Below, piece by piece: positions 1 through 9,797 of a stretch of 64,000 bases of DNA (positions are counted from its first letter, which is position 1; every line of letters begins with the position of its first letter). The translations under genes and the position numbers were made by a program. This DNA is from Maribacter stanieri (GTDB lineage Bacteria > Bacteroidota > Bacteroidia > Flavobacteriales > Flavobacteriaceae): positions 124,001-188,000 of the forward strand of contig NZ_FOYX01000003.1 in assembly GCF_900112245.1 (NCBI RefSeq), read 5' to 3'. Below the pieces are notes generated by a model that ran no database searches, was not told the DNA's origin, and saw nothing but the letters and a program-made list of their open reading frames with translations.

Positions 1-7
1 ATTTTGA

Positions 8-715
8 TTACCCATTATTAATTGAAGCAACTATTGTGCAAGCGACAATTGCTGCCGTTTCTGTTCTTAATCTTGTAGTTCCCATAGCTACAGGTGCATA
101 ACCTTTTGCTAGGGCATTTTTAATTTCATTCGGTGAAAAATCACCTTCCGGACCAATTAAAATTGTGACATCTTTATCTGCGGCAACCCTTCTTTTTAAC
201 TCATGACGCTCGCTATCTTCGCAATGAGCTATAAATTGCAGCCCAGTAACTGGCTTATCTAAAAAATCAGAGAGGTTAATTGGTTCATTTAACTTGGGTA
301 AATATGTTTGTAGGGATTGTTTCATGGCAGATTCTAAAACCCTGTGCATGCGTTCTAACTTTAATACTTTACGCTCAGACCTATCACAAATTATAGGAGT
401 TATTTCGTCTACACCTATTTCGGTTGCTTTTTCTAAAAACCATTCAAAACGATCGTTCATTTTTGTAGGAGCAACAACCATATGTAGCCAATGAGATTTA
501 GCATGCGTTTTTTTTGAAGAAATGAGCTCAACCTTACACTTCTTTATATGATCATCGATTATTTTAGCTTCAAACAAATAGCCATTACCATTGGTGATCC
601 ATAATTCATCACCATTTTTTTTTCTTAGTACTTTAATGATGTGCTTACTTTCATTGCTGTCAAAAGTGAATGAAGTATCGGTGGCTTGTATGTTTGGGTT
701 GTAAAATAGTTGCAT
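8..715 (-). CDS. rsmE: 16S rRNA (uracil(1498)-N(3))-methyltransferase RsmE
   Basis: RsmE methylates U1498 of 16S rRNA using S-adenosylmethionine and acts on the assembled 30S subunit. The 235-residue length is usual for the family. An N-terminal PUA-like region (about 1-70) precedes a SPOUT methyltransferase domain. The SPOUT signatures are visible: IGPEGDFS at 187-194 and RLRTETA at 215-221, which form the knotted cofactor site. The ATG start lies 17 bases after the end of tsaD on the same strand, so the two are probably co-transcribed as an RNA-modification pair. The stop codon is only 7 bases from the left edge of the window, so what follows is unseen. Confidence 0.95.
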   Translation of the reverse strand: MQLFYNPNIQATDTSFTFDSNESKHIIKVLRKKNGDELWITNGNGYLFEAKIIDDHIKKCKVELISSKKTHAKSHWLHMVVAPTKMNDRFEWFLEKATEIGVDEITPIICDRSERKVLKLERMHRVLESAMKQSLQTYLPKLNEPINLSDFLDKPVTGLQFIAHCEDSERHELKRRVAADKDVTILIGPEGDFSPNEIKNALAKGYAPVAMGTTRLRTETAAIVACTIVASINNG

Positions 716-732
716 AGAATTTTTCGTTTAAA

Positions 733-1761
733 TCAAGAAATTACATATCTGGCTTTTGCCGTAATATCTTGATCGGAAAAAGATTCGTTTTTGTACTTGT
801 GATACCCTACAATACCTATCATAGCAGCATTATCTGTACAGTATTCAAATTTGGGTATATATGTTTTCCAACCATATTTGGTCTGGGCTTCTATTAGTGT
901 TTTTCTAATACCAGAATTAGCAGAAACACCACCACCAATTGCAATTTCTTTTATACCAGTTTGTTTGACTGCTTTTTTAAGTTTTTTCATCAAAATGGTA
1001 ATAATGGTGTATTGAATTGATGCACAAATATCCTCTAAATTGTTTTTGACAAAATCAGGGTTTTCCTTTGTGTTTCTTTGAATAAAATAAAGAATATTAG
1101 TTTTTAATCCGCTAAAACTAAAATCTAATTCTTTGACATTAGGTATTGGAAACTCAAACTTATAAGGGTCACCGTTTGCTGCATATTTATCTATTAATGG
1201 TCCGCCAGGGTAGGGTAGCCCTAAAATTTTTGCGCTCTTGTCAAAAGCTTCACCAACGGCATCATCTAAGGTTTGTCCTATGATTTTCATATCAAAGAAA
1301 TCGTTCACTTGAACAATTTGTGTATGCCCACCACTAATAGTCAAAGCTAAAAAAGGAAATGCAGGTGCCTTCATGGTCTCATCATTTATAAAATGAGCCA
1401 AAATATGGGCTTTCATATGGTTAACTTCAATAAGAGGTATGCCTAAACCTAACGATAAAGATTTTGCAAATGAAGTACCTACCAATAAAGATCCCATTAG
1501 TCCAGGTCCGCGAGTAAATGCTATGGCTGATAATTGTTTTTTATCGATATTTGCTTTGGCTATGGCTTGATGAACGACAGGGACTATATTTTGCTGATGT
1601 GCTCTTGAAGCCAGTTCAGGGACGACCCCTCCATATTCTTTATGAATAGCCTGGGTAGCCACAACATTACTGAGCACTTTATCGTTCATTAAAATTGCCG
1701 CAGAAGTGTCATCGCAAGAAGATTCTATAGCAAGTATATATATTGTTTCGTGTTCCAACAT
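733..1761 (-). CDS. tsaD: tRNA N6-adenosine threonylcarbamoyltransferase TsaD
   Basis: TsaD transfers threonylcarbamoyl from TC-AMP to A37 of ANN-decoding tRNAs, working with TsaB, TsaE and TsaC. The sequence shows the ASKHA fold signatures ESSCDDTS near the start, GPGLMGSLLVG, the metal-binding HMKAH (H115 and H119 in this numbering) and SGGHTQ. The frame is open 12 codons further upstream, to an ATG at 1797. I chose the internal ATG at 1761 because homologues begin just before the ESSCDD motif and because a -7-like promoter box (1784-1791) overlaps the upstream extension. The gene is followed closely by rsmE and is divergent from tamB. Confidence 0.95.
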   Translation of the reverse strand: MLEHETIYILAIESSCDDTSAAILMNDKVLSNVVATQAIHKEYGGVVPELASRAHQQNIVPVVHQAIAKANIDKKQLSAIAFTRGPGLMGSLLVGTSFAKSLSLGLGIPLIEVNHMKAHILAHFINDETMKAPAFPFLALTISGGHTQIVQVNDFFDMKIIGQTLDDAVGEAFDKSAKILGLPYPGGPLIDKYAANGDPYKFEFPIPNVKELDFSFSGLKTNILYFIQRNTKENPDFVKNNLEDICASIQYTIITILMKKLKKAVKQTGIKEIAIGGGVSANSGIRKTLIEAQTKYGWKTYIPKFEYCTDNAAMIGIVGYHKYKNESFSDQDITAKARYVIS

Positions 1762-1783
1762 TTTTGGAATAAAATTTGAATAA

Positions 1784-1810
1784 CAAAGGTAAAACATAAA
1801 GACCTATCAA
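1784..1810 (-). promoter_or_regulatory. Putative flavobacterial promoter of tsaD-rsmE
   Basis: Reading the minus strand, TACCTTTG (1784-1791) fits the Bacteroidota -7 consensus TAnnTTTG exactly, and a TTG at 1808-1810 sits 16 bases upstream as a possible -33 element. That spacing is slightly short of the usual 17-23. The upstream ATG at 1797 would fall inside this promoter, which supports the 1761 start of tsaD. Confidence 0.5.
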
Positions 1811-1826
1811 AAAACTGAGAAAAATA

Positions 1827-4800
1827 TTGGTTAGAACATTATTGGTGCTTTTGCTGATATGTGTTTTAGGTACCATCATTTTTTCATTGCCAATGGTACA
1901 AACCTTATTGGCACAGTTTGCTACGAAAAAAATTAACGATCAATATGGTACTCATATTAATATAGACCGTTTAAAAGTTTCATTAATTTCTTGGAATACA
2001 GGTTTAGAAGGTGTTTTTATAGAAGATTATAAAAAAGACACGCTCTTCTATGTAAATGAGCTTAAAACTTCCATTTTAAGTATTGGAAATTTAGCCCAAG
2101 GTAATTTGGAGTTTGGTGATATTTCTGTAGATGAATTAAACTTTAAACTAAAAACATATTTTGGAGAAAAGAATACCAATTTAGAGGTCTTTGTAGATAA
2201 ACTTGATGATGGTAAGCCAAGGGCACCTGGTACTCCGCCTTTTAGATTATCTTCTTCCTATATAGCTATTAAAAAAAGTAGGTTCAAATATATCGATGAG
2301 AATTTAGAAAAGACCACTGTTTTAAATTTTGATAGTCTAAATATTAATGCCGCAGATTTTTTAATACTTGGACCAGAAGTTTCAACAGATATTCAAGAAA
2401 TGTCCTTTTTTAGTAACCGTGGACTGAAAGTAGATAGGTTAGCTACTAATTTTAAGTACACGAAACAGCAAATGCGTTTTGATTCTCTAAAGATAAAAAC
2501 GCCACTTTCAGCTTTAGATGGTAATCTGGTATTTAATTACAACCGTGAAGATTTTAAAGACTTTTTGAATAAAGTAAATGTTGTAGCAGATTTTAAGGAG
2601 TCTAAGGTAGCATTTGACGAAATCAACTTGCTTTACAATGAATTTGGTAAAGGAAAAGAAGTAACTTTTAATGCGAATGTAAACGGAGTATTAAATGATT
2701 TGAATACCGATAATCTCTTTTTGTTTTCTGATGATACAGGTATACGTGGAGATTTTAATTTTAAAAATTTATTCAGCAAACAAAAGCCATTCAGCTTAAA
2801 TGCTGAAATGAAAAACGTAACCAGTAGTTATTATCAATTAAATGCATTGTTGCCTAACTTAATAGGTAATTCACTGCCATCTTCTTTTAGTAAATTAGGG
2901 CAGTTTACTATCCGTGGTAATGCTTTTATCACAAACTCTTCTGTAGATGCCAAAGTAAACTTGAATACTGCGGTTGGTAGTAGTTATGCCGATATTGTTT
3001 TGAGTGATTTTAACAACATTGATAATGCAACGTACAAAGGTTTTATTTCTTTAATAGATTTCGATTTAGGTGATTTTACAGAGAATAAAAATTTAGGAAA
3101 AACTACTTTAGATTTTAATGTAGAAGGTAAGGGTTTCATTAAAGAGAAGTTGAATACGGAAGTAATCGGACAGATATACTCTATAGAATTTAATAATTAT
3201 AATTATCAAGATTTACGGGTTTCTGGTATAATTAAAGACCAGTTGTTTGATGGTTCTTTAGTGAGTAATGATGAGAATTTCAAATTCGATTTTAAAGGGT
3301 TGGCAAATGTTGCCGAAGCCAGAAATAACTTCAACTTCATTGCATCTGTAGATTATGCCGATTTAAAAAAATTGAATTTTATTAAAGATAGCGTTTCTGT
3401 GTTTAAAGGAAATGTTAGTATGGACATTACGGGTACTACGCTAGATAATATTGTGGGTGATATCAATTTTACCCAAACTAGTTATCAAAATGTAAACGAT
3501 ACTTATTATTTTGAAGATTTTGCCGTAACCTCTAGTTTTGATAGTGAGCGAGCACGGACAATTAATATTAATTCTCCTGATATTATTACCGGTTTTATGA
3601 AAGGTAATTTTAAAGTACGCGAATTGGGTAAACTTGTGCAAAATTCATTGGGTAGTATTTATACAAACTATAGGCCTTTTCAAATTTCAGACGGTCAAAG
3701 CCTTTCCTTTAATTTTAAAATTTATAACAAAATTGTAGATGTATTTTTTCCAGAGGTACGGTTTGATCCAAATACTTTTATAAAAGGAAATATTGTTGCT
3801 GATGAAGGGGACTTTAAGTTAAATTTCGAATCTCCAAGCATAGAAGCTTTTGGTACTGCTGCAGATAATATTGAGGTTAGAATAGATAATAAGAATCCGC
3901 TGTTTAATACATTCGTTTCTGTTGGTGAGTTAGATACACCTTATTATAATTTCAAAGATTTTAACCTTATTAACACTACTTTAAAAGATACGCTATTCTT
4001 TAGGTCTGAGTTTAAAGGAGGTAGTAATTTTAATGATTCTTATAACCTGAATTTCTACCATACATTCAATAAAGACAATAAGTCTGTTATTGGTCTTAAA
4101 ACGTCAGACGTTAATTTTAAGGGTAATAAATGGGTATTAAATAAGGATGGTGATACCAAGAACAAGGTTATTTTAAATAGGGCATTAGACAGTATTACAA
4201 TTCAGGAAATTGTAATGAATAATGAAGAAAAAGAACAAATTCGGTTGAAAGGTCAGTTGGCAGATTCCACCTATAAAGATCTTCAATTGCAATTTAAAAT
4301 AGTCTCTTTAGATAAAATAACACCAGTCATTGATAGCCTTAAGCTACAAGGCGAGGTCAATGGTACTTTAAATGTTTTGCAGAAAGACGGTATATATTTG
4401 CCTTCCTCTAATCTGAATATAGAAAAGTTTGGCATTAATGATATTCCTCTTGGAGATTTAGCCATAAGTATCATTGGTAATAAGGATTTATCAGAGTTTC
4501 AAGTTAATTCTCAATTGTCAGACAATGGGCTTGAAAAGTTTAGTGTAGTTGGTAGTGTAGAGAATAAAGGAGACGTGCCTAGGGCAAATTTAATTGCCAA
4601 TTTTAATAACTTCGGATTAGAACCCTTTAGTCCATTAGGGGAGGGTGTTATTGATCGGATTAGAGGTGATATAGATGGTAGGGTAAGTATACAGGGTAAT
4701 GTGGATAACCCTAGTTTTAACGGACTCCTTACTTTAGATAATGCCGGTATTGCAGTGCCTTATCTGAATGTGGATTATGGTTTTGCGCCAAGGTCTAGGG

Positions 4801-6284
4801 TAATACTTAAAGATCAGACATTCGACTTTGAAAATATAGCTTTAGAAGATGTAGCTAAAGGTACAAGAGCAAATTTAGACGGAACCATTACCCACAGTTT
4901 TTTTAAGGATTGGGTATTAGACTTAAATGTGGACACTAAAAATGATCGATTCTTAATTCTTAATACCGAATTTAAAGAGGGAGATTTATATTATGGAACT
5001 GGTTATTTAAACGGAACAGGGCGTATTTATGGTCCAACTACGGCCTTAAATATTACTGTTGATGGTGCTACTGCTAAAGGAACTTCATTAAAAATTCCTT
5101 TAAGTGATGTGGCTAGTTTAGGTGACTATTCATTTATCAATTTTATAGAAAAGAATGATGAGAAAAGAATTGAAGGTCAGCGTCAATTAAAAGATTATCA
5201 AGGGCTTGAGCTAGAATTTAACCTTGATGTTACACCAGATGCTGAAATTGAAATTGTAACTGATACTAAAACCGGAAGCGCATTAAAAGGTACGGGTGTT
5301 GGTATTATTTTGATACAGATCAATACCAACGGTAAGTTTGAGATGTATGGAGATTATGTTGTTGTTACGGGAGAGTTCAATTATAAATTTGGCGGTATAA
5401 TAGATAAGAAGTTTAAGGTGGAACCTGGTGGAACTATTAATTGGGATCAAAAGCCCTTAGAAGCCATTCTTGATATGGAAGCGGTTTATTCTTTAAATGC
5501 CAATCCTGCACCGTTACTTGATGATGCCGGTTTTACACGTAGAATTCCAACAGATGTAATTATAAGTTTAACAGGGCAACTTCAAAGTCCAGATATTGAT
5601 TTTGGAATTGATTTTCCCGGTACTAACTCAATTGTGAAATCAGAATTGGAGTATAGATTACAAGATCCAACAGTAGAAGAAAAGAATGCCATTTTTCTAT
5701 TGGCACAAGGTACGTTCGTGAATTCTCAAAGTGGAATTAATCAACAAGCAATTACGGGTAATTTGGTGCAAAGTGCTTCCAGTATCTTAAATTCTATTTT
5801 AAGTGGTGGTAATGATAAATTCAATCTTGGTTTGTCTTATGAACAGGGAATACTAGATAGGTCTGCAGATATAGAAACCGATGACCGTATAGGTGTTACA
5901 GTGTCCACACAGATTTCAGATAGAATTTTATTCAACGGTAAAGTAGGGGTTCCGGTAGGTGCATCTAGCGAAACATTGGTTGCAGGTGATTTTGAAATAC
6001 AAGTTTTGTTGAATGAAGAAGGTACCTTAAGTGCGAATTTCTTTAGTAGACAAAGCGAGATTCAAGCATATTTATCCGATCAGCAAGGGTCTACACAAGG
6101 TGCTGGTTTGTCTTACGAAGTAGATTTTAATAATTTTAGAGAGCTTTTTCAAAAAATATTAGGAACAAAACCAATTGAAAAAGTGGAGCCCTTACCTGTA
6201 AAAGAAATTGAAACCCCATCTTCTGTAATGGGCAATGATAGTTTAATTCGTTTTTACGATAAACCAAAATCATTGAATCAGTAG
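1827..6284 (+). CDS. tamB: TamB-type translocation/assembly module protein (DUF490)
   Basis: This 1485-residue protein resembles TamB, an AsmA-like inner-membrane-anchored protein that spans the periplasm as a long beta-rich groove and supports outer-membrane assembly or lipid transfer. A single N-terminal membrane helix (about residues 3-22) is followed by repetitive beta-strand sequence. The conserved TamB domain lies toward the C-terminus, where a glycine- and aspartate-rich segment with GEFNYKFGG and RIPTDVIISLTG motifs is visible. The start is a TTG; an in-frame TAA at 1797-1799 rules out much upstream extension and no ATG lies between. It is divergent from tsaD. The specific lipid or protein client cannot be read from sequence. 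Confidence 0.88.
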   Translation: MVRTLLVLLLICVLGTIIFSLPMVQTLLAQFATKKINDQYGTHINIDRLKVSLISWNTGLEGVFIEDYKKDTLFYVNELKTSILSIGNLAQGNLEFGDISVDELNFKLKTYFGEKNTNLEVFVDKLDDGKPRAPGTPPFRLSSSYIAIKKSRFKYIDENLEKTTVLNFDSLNINAADFLILGPEVSTDIQEMSFFSNRGLKVDRLATNFKYTKQQMRFDSLKIKTPLSALDGNLVFNYNREDFKDFLNKVNVVADFKESKVAFDEINLLYNEFGKGKEVTFNANVNGVLNDLNTDNLFLFSDDTGIRGDFNFKNLFSKQKPFSLNAEMKNVTSSYYQLNALLPNLIGNSLPSSFSKLGQFTIRGNAFITNSSVDAKVNLNTAVGSSYADIVLSDFNNIDNATYKGFISLIDFDLGDFTENKNLGKTTLDFNVEGKGFIKEKLNTEVIGQIYSIEFNNYNYQDLRVSGIIKDQLFDGSLVSNDENFKFDFKGLANVAEARNNFNFIASVDYADLKKLNFIKDSVSVFKGNVSMDITGTTLDNIVGDINFTQTSYQNVNDTYYFEDFAVTSSFDSERARTININSPDIITGFMKGNFKVRELGKLVQNSLGSIYTNYRPFQISDGQSLSFNFKIYNKIVDVFFPEVRFDPNTFIKGNIVADEGDFKLNFESPSIEAFGTAADNIEVRIDNKNPLFNTFVSVGELDTPYYNFKDFNLINTTLKDTLFFRSEFKGGSNFNDSYNLNFYHTFNKDNKSVIGLKTSDVNFKGNKWVLNKDGDTKNKVILNRALDSITIQEIVMNNEEKEQIRLKGQLADSTYKDLQLQFKIVSLDKITPVIDSLKLQGEVNGTLNVLQKDGIYLPSSNLNIEKFGINDIPLGDLAISIIGNKDLSEFQVNSQLSDNGLEKFSVVGSVENKGDVPRANLIANFNNFGLEPFSPLGEGVIDRIRGDIDGRVSIQGNVDNPSFNGLLTLDNAGIAVPYLNVDYGFAPRSRVILKDQTFDFENIALEDVAKGTRANLDGTITHSFFKDWVLDLNVDTKNDRFLILNTEFKEGDLYYGTGYLNGTGRIYGPTTALNITVDGATAKGTSLKIPLSDVASLGDYSFINFIEKNDEKRIEGQRQLKDYQGLELEFNLDVTPDAEIEIVTDTKTGSALKGTGVGIILIQINTNGKFEMYGDYVVVTGEFNYKFGGIIDKKFKVEPGGTINWDQKPLEAILDMEAVYSLNANPAPLLDDAGFTRRIPTDVIISLTGQLQSPDIDFGIDFPGTNSIVKSELEYRLQDPTVEEKNAIFLLAQGTFVNSQSGINQQAITGNLVQSASSILNSILSGGNDKFNLGLSYEQGILDRSADIETDDRIGVTVSTQISDRILFNGKVGVPVGASSETLVAGDFEIQVLLNEEGTLSANFFSRQSEIQAYLSDQQGSTQGAGLSYEVDFNNFRELFQKILGTKPIEKVEPLPVKEIETPSSVMGNDSLIRFYDKPKSLNQ

Positions 6285-6442
6285 GTTATTTCATGATTAT
6301 TGTTAATTAATAAACAACTTTAAGAGTTTAGGTTAGAATGTGTTAACACGAAATCCTTTTCGTTGATTTTTTCTTAAAATGAGTCTCATCTTTATTCCTT
6401 TTTAGCATAAGATTTCTTACTTTCGTTGGCTTAAATTTTTCA

Positions 6443-7429
6443 ATGTCTTCAGAAATAAAAAAAATAGCGGTACTGACTTCAGGAGGTGATTCTCCAGGCA
6501 TGAATGCTGCCATAAGATCAGTAGTTCGTACATGTGCCTACTTAAAAGTGGATTGCGTTGGAGTCTATAGAGGGTATCAAGGTATGATAGAGGGCGATTT
6601 TAAACCAATGGACGCCCGTAGTGTAAATAATATAATTAATAAAGGTGGTACTATACTTAAGTCTGCCCGGTGCGATGATTTTAGAACTCCAGAAGGTAGA
6701 AAAACAGCGCATGAGCAATTACTTAAAGCTGGTATAGATGCGTTTGTTGTAATTGGAGGTGACGGTAGTTTTACTGGTGCAATGATATTCAATAGAGAAT
6801 ATAATTTCCCCGTAATAGGTATACCTGGTACTATTGATAACGATATTTTCGGAACCACGTTTACCTTAGGTTTTGATACCGCTTTAAATACGGTAGTAGA
6901 GTGTATCGATAAAATTAGAGATACAGCTAGTTCTCATAACAGACTTTTCTTTGTGGAAGTTATGGGTAGGGATGTTGGCCATATTGCATTAAATGCAGGT
7001 GTTGGTGCTGGTGCGGAAGAAATTCTGATTCCGGAAGAGAACTTAGGTTTAGATAGATTGCTTGAATCTTTAAAGAGAAGTAAGGAATCTGGTAAGTCTT
7101 CTAGTATCGTAATCGTTGCGGAAGGTGATAAATCTGGTAAGAACGTATTTGAACTTAAAGAATACGTTGAAGAACATTTACCAATTTATGATGTTCGTGT
7201 ATCTGTATTAGGGCATATGCAAAGAGGAGGAGCTCCTTCTTGTTATGATCGTGTACTAGCTAGTAGAATGGGAGTGAAGGCTGTGGAAGCTTTGTTAGAG
7301 GGGAAAACTAACTTAATGGTTGGTATCCAAGACAACAAACTGACATTGACGCCTATTAATAAAGCAATCAAAGGACATACTAAGATTGATAAGGAACTTA
7401 TTAGAGTTTCAGAAATAATGACTACATAA
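6443..7429 (+). CDS. pfkA: ATP-dependent 6-phosphofructokinase PfkA
   Basis: PfkA phosphorylates fructose 6-phosphate to fructose 1,6-bisphosphate in glycolysis. The 328-residue length is typical of the short bacterial form. Visible motifs are GGDSPGMNAAIR at 14-25, the nucleotide-binding GGDGS at 105-109, and PGTIDND at 128-134, with D132 as the catalytic base. Glycine at 108 (equivalent to Gly104 of the E. coli enzyme) indicates ATP rather than pyrophosphate as phosphoryl donor. MGRDVGHIAL follows as the substrate loop. It begins with ATG and is separated from gapA by 24 bases, forming a two-gene glycolytic operon ended by the hairpin at 8483-8524. Confidence 0.97.
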   Translation: MSSEIKKIAVLTSGGDSPGMNAAIRSVVRTCAYLKVDCVGVYRGYQGMIEGDFKPMDARSVNNIINKGGTILKSARCDDFRTPEGRKTAHEQLLKAGIDAFVVIGGDGSFTGAMIFNREYNFPVIGIPGTIDNDIFGTTFTLGFDTALNTVVECIDKIRDTASSHNRLFFVEVMGRDVGHIALNAGVGAGAEEILIPEENLGLDRLLESLKRSKESGKSSSIVIVAEGDKSGKNVFELKEYVEEHLPIYDVRVSVLGHMQRGGAPSCYDRVLASRMGVKAVEALLEGKTNLMVGIQDNKLTLTPINKAIKGHTKIDKELIRVSEIMTT

Positions 7430-7435
7430 TATTAA

Positions 7436-8455
<1,020 letters not shown>

Positions 8456-8482
8456 CCTTCATTTTAGTATAACATAGATAAT

Positions 8483-8524
8483 ACCTGAAAATGAGGCTTT
8501 TTTTCCTTATTTTCAGGTTTATTT
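8483..8524 (+). terminator. Rho-independent terminator after gapA
   Basis: ACCTGAAAAT (8483-8492) pairs with ATTTTCAGGT (8509-8518), extended inward by GAGG/CCTT with one G-T pair, and is followed by a T-rich tail. It closes the pfkA-gapA unit. Confidence 0.8.
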
Positions 8525-8542
8525 TTTAAAGACATTCGGTAT

Positions 8543-9394
8543 ATGATTTTAATAGTAGATAGTGGTGCAACCAAGTCAGATTGGATTGCTTTGAATGAAA
8601 ATGGCGAACAACTTTTTTTGACACAAACTTTAGGTTTGAGTCCAGAAGTGTTGACAAAAGATGTTATCGAAGATCGCCTTGCAAATAATTTTGAGCTTTC
8701 TAAAAATAGAGATAAGGTATCTCACCTTTACTTCTATGGTGCAGGTTGTGGAACCGATCGTATGAAATTGTTTTTGAAAGGCATTTTCAAAGACTTTTTT
8801 CCTAACGCAAAAGCAGATGTTAAAGAAGATACTTATGCTGCCATATTTGCTACAACAAAAGTTGGTCATCAAGGTATCGTTTGTATTTTAGGTACAGGTT
8901 CTAACTGTAGTTATTATGATGGAAATCAACTTTTTCAGAAAGTTACATCATTAGGCTATATACCTATGGATGATGGTAGTGGTAACTTCTTTGGACGTAA
9001 ATTAATACGTGATTATTATTTCCATAAAATGCCTGCAGATTTAGCTCATAAATTTGCAAAGCAACACGATTTGGATGCCGATGTTATAAAAGAAAACTTA
9101 TACAAACAGCCAAACCCAAATACTTATTTGGCAACATTTGCTAGATTTTTGATTGAAAACAAAGAGCATCCTTATGCTAAAGGTGTTATTGATAAAGGTT
9201 TTCAACAGTTTATAAATAACTATGTTATGCAATTTGAATTGGCAACTAAAGTTCCAATCAATTTTGTGGGTAGTATTGCGCATTATCTAAGAGATGAATT
9301 AACATCTGTATTACTTAGAAACGATTTAATAGTGGGTGTTATTAGACAAAGACCTATTGAAGGTCTTGTAGATTTTCACCGTGCCAACATGTAA
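8543..9394 (+). CDS. BadF/BadG-type ATPase, N-acetylglucosamine kinase-like
   Basis: This 283-residue ASKHA-fold protein resembles the BadF/BadG/BcrA/BcrD family branch annotated as N-acetylglucosamine kinases. The phosphate-1 loop is DSGATKSDW near residue 6, a second loop is LGTGSNCSYYDG near 116, and DDGSGNFFGRK follows. A likely role is phosphorylation of an amino sugar, possibly salvaged from peptidoglycan or environmental chitin, but the substrate is inferred only from family. It begins with ATG after the gapA terminator and is convergent with the RidA gene, the two stops being three bases apart. Confidence 0.8.
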   Translation: MILIVDSGATKSDWIALNENGEQLFLTQTLGLSPEVLTKDVIEDRLANNFELSKNRDKVSHLYFYGAGCGTDRMKLFLKGIFKDFFPNAKADVKEDTYAAIFATTKVGHQGIVCILGTGSNCSYYDGNQLFQKVTSLGYIPMDDGSGNFFGRKLIRDYYFHKMPADLAHKFAKQHDLDADVIKENLYKQPNPNTYLATFARFLIENKEHPYAKGVIDKGFQQFINNYVMQFELATKVPINFVGSIAHYLRDELTSVLLRNDLIVGVIRQRPIEGLVDFHRANM

Positions 9395-9397
9395 ATC

Positions 9398-9778
9398 TTA
9401 TTTTACAGCAATCATAGAGATTTCAACATTTACAAATTTCGGTAAATTTGCAACCTCTACTGTTTCTCTTGCAGGTGCTGTTTCAGCATTAAAATAAGAA
9501 GCATATATTTCGTTTACTTCAGTGAACTGATTCATGTCACTAAGAAAGATAGACGACTTAACAACATTTTCAAAGGTCATTTCAGCTTCGGTTAAAATGG
9601 CCTTTAAATTTTCCATAGATTGTTTGGTTTCAAGCTTGATGTCTCCAGAAACTAATTCGCCACTTTTAGGATTCAAAGGAATTTGACCTGAAATATATAA
9701 AGTCCCATTGCTTAAAATTGCTTGATTATACGGTCCTATAGGAGCAGGAGCATTCTCTGTATTTATTACTTTTTTCAT
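9398..9778 (-). CDS. RidA family protein (reactive enamine/imine deaminase)
   Basis: RidA proteins hydrolyse reactive enamine/imine intermediates made by PLP enzymes, releasing ammonia and protecting other PLP enzymes. The protein has the usual 126-residue length, with the N-terminal APAPIGPYNQA motif, SGQIPLNP, and the substrate-carboxylate-binding arginine at 104 in APARETVEV. The gene starts with ATG 19 bases after lptD on the same strand, so it probably shares the lptD transcript, although no functional link is evident. Confidence 0.93.
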   Translation of the reverse strand: MKKVINTENAPAPIGPYNQAILSNGTLYISGQIPLNPKSGELVSGDIKLETKQSMENLKAILTEAEMTFENVVKSSIFLSDMNQFTEVNEIYASYFNAETAPARETVEVANLPKFVNVEISMIAVK

Positions 9779-9797
9779 GTTGTTTAAAATTTAGGGA

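Noticed and set aside
1795-1797. Upstream ATG of tsaD giving a 12-residue extension
   Set aside because: It overlaps a good -7 promoter box, and the extension is not expected in the family.
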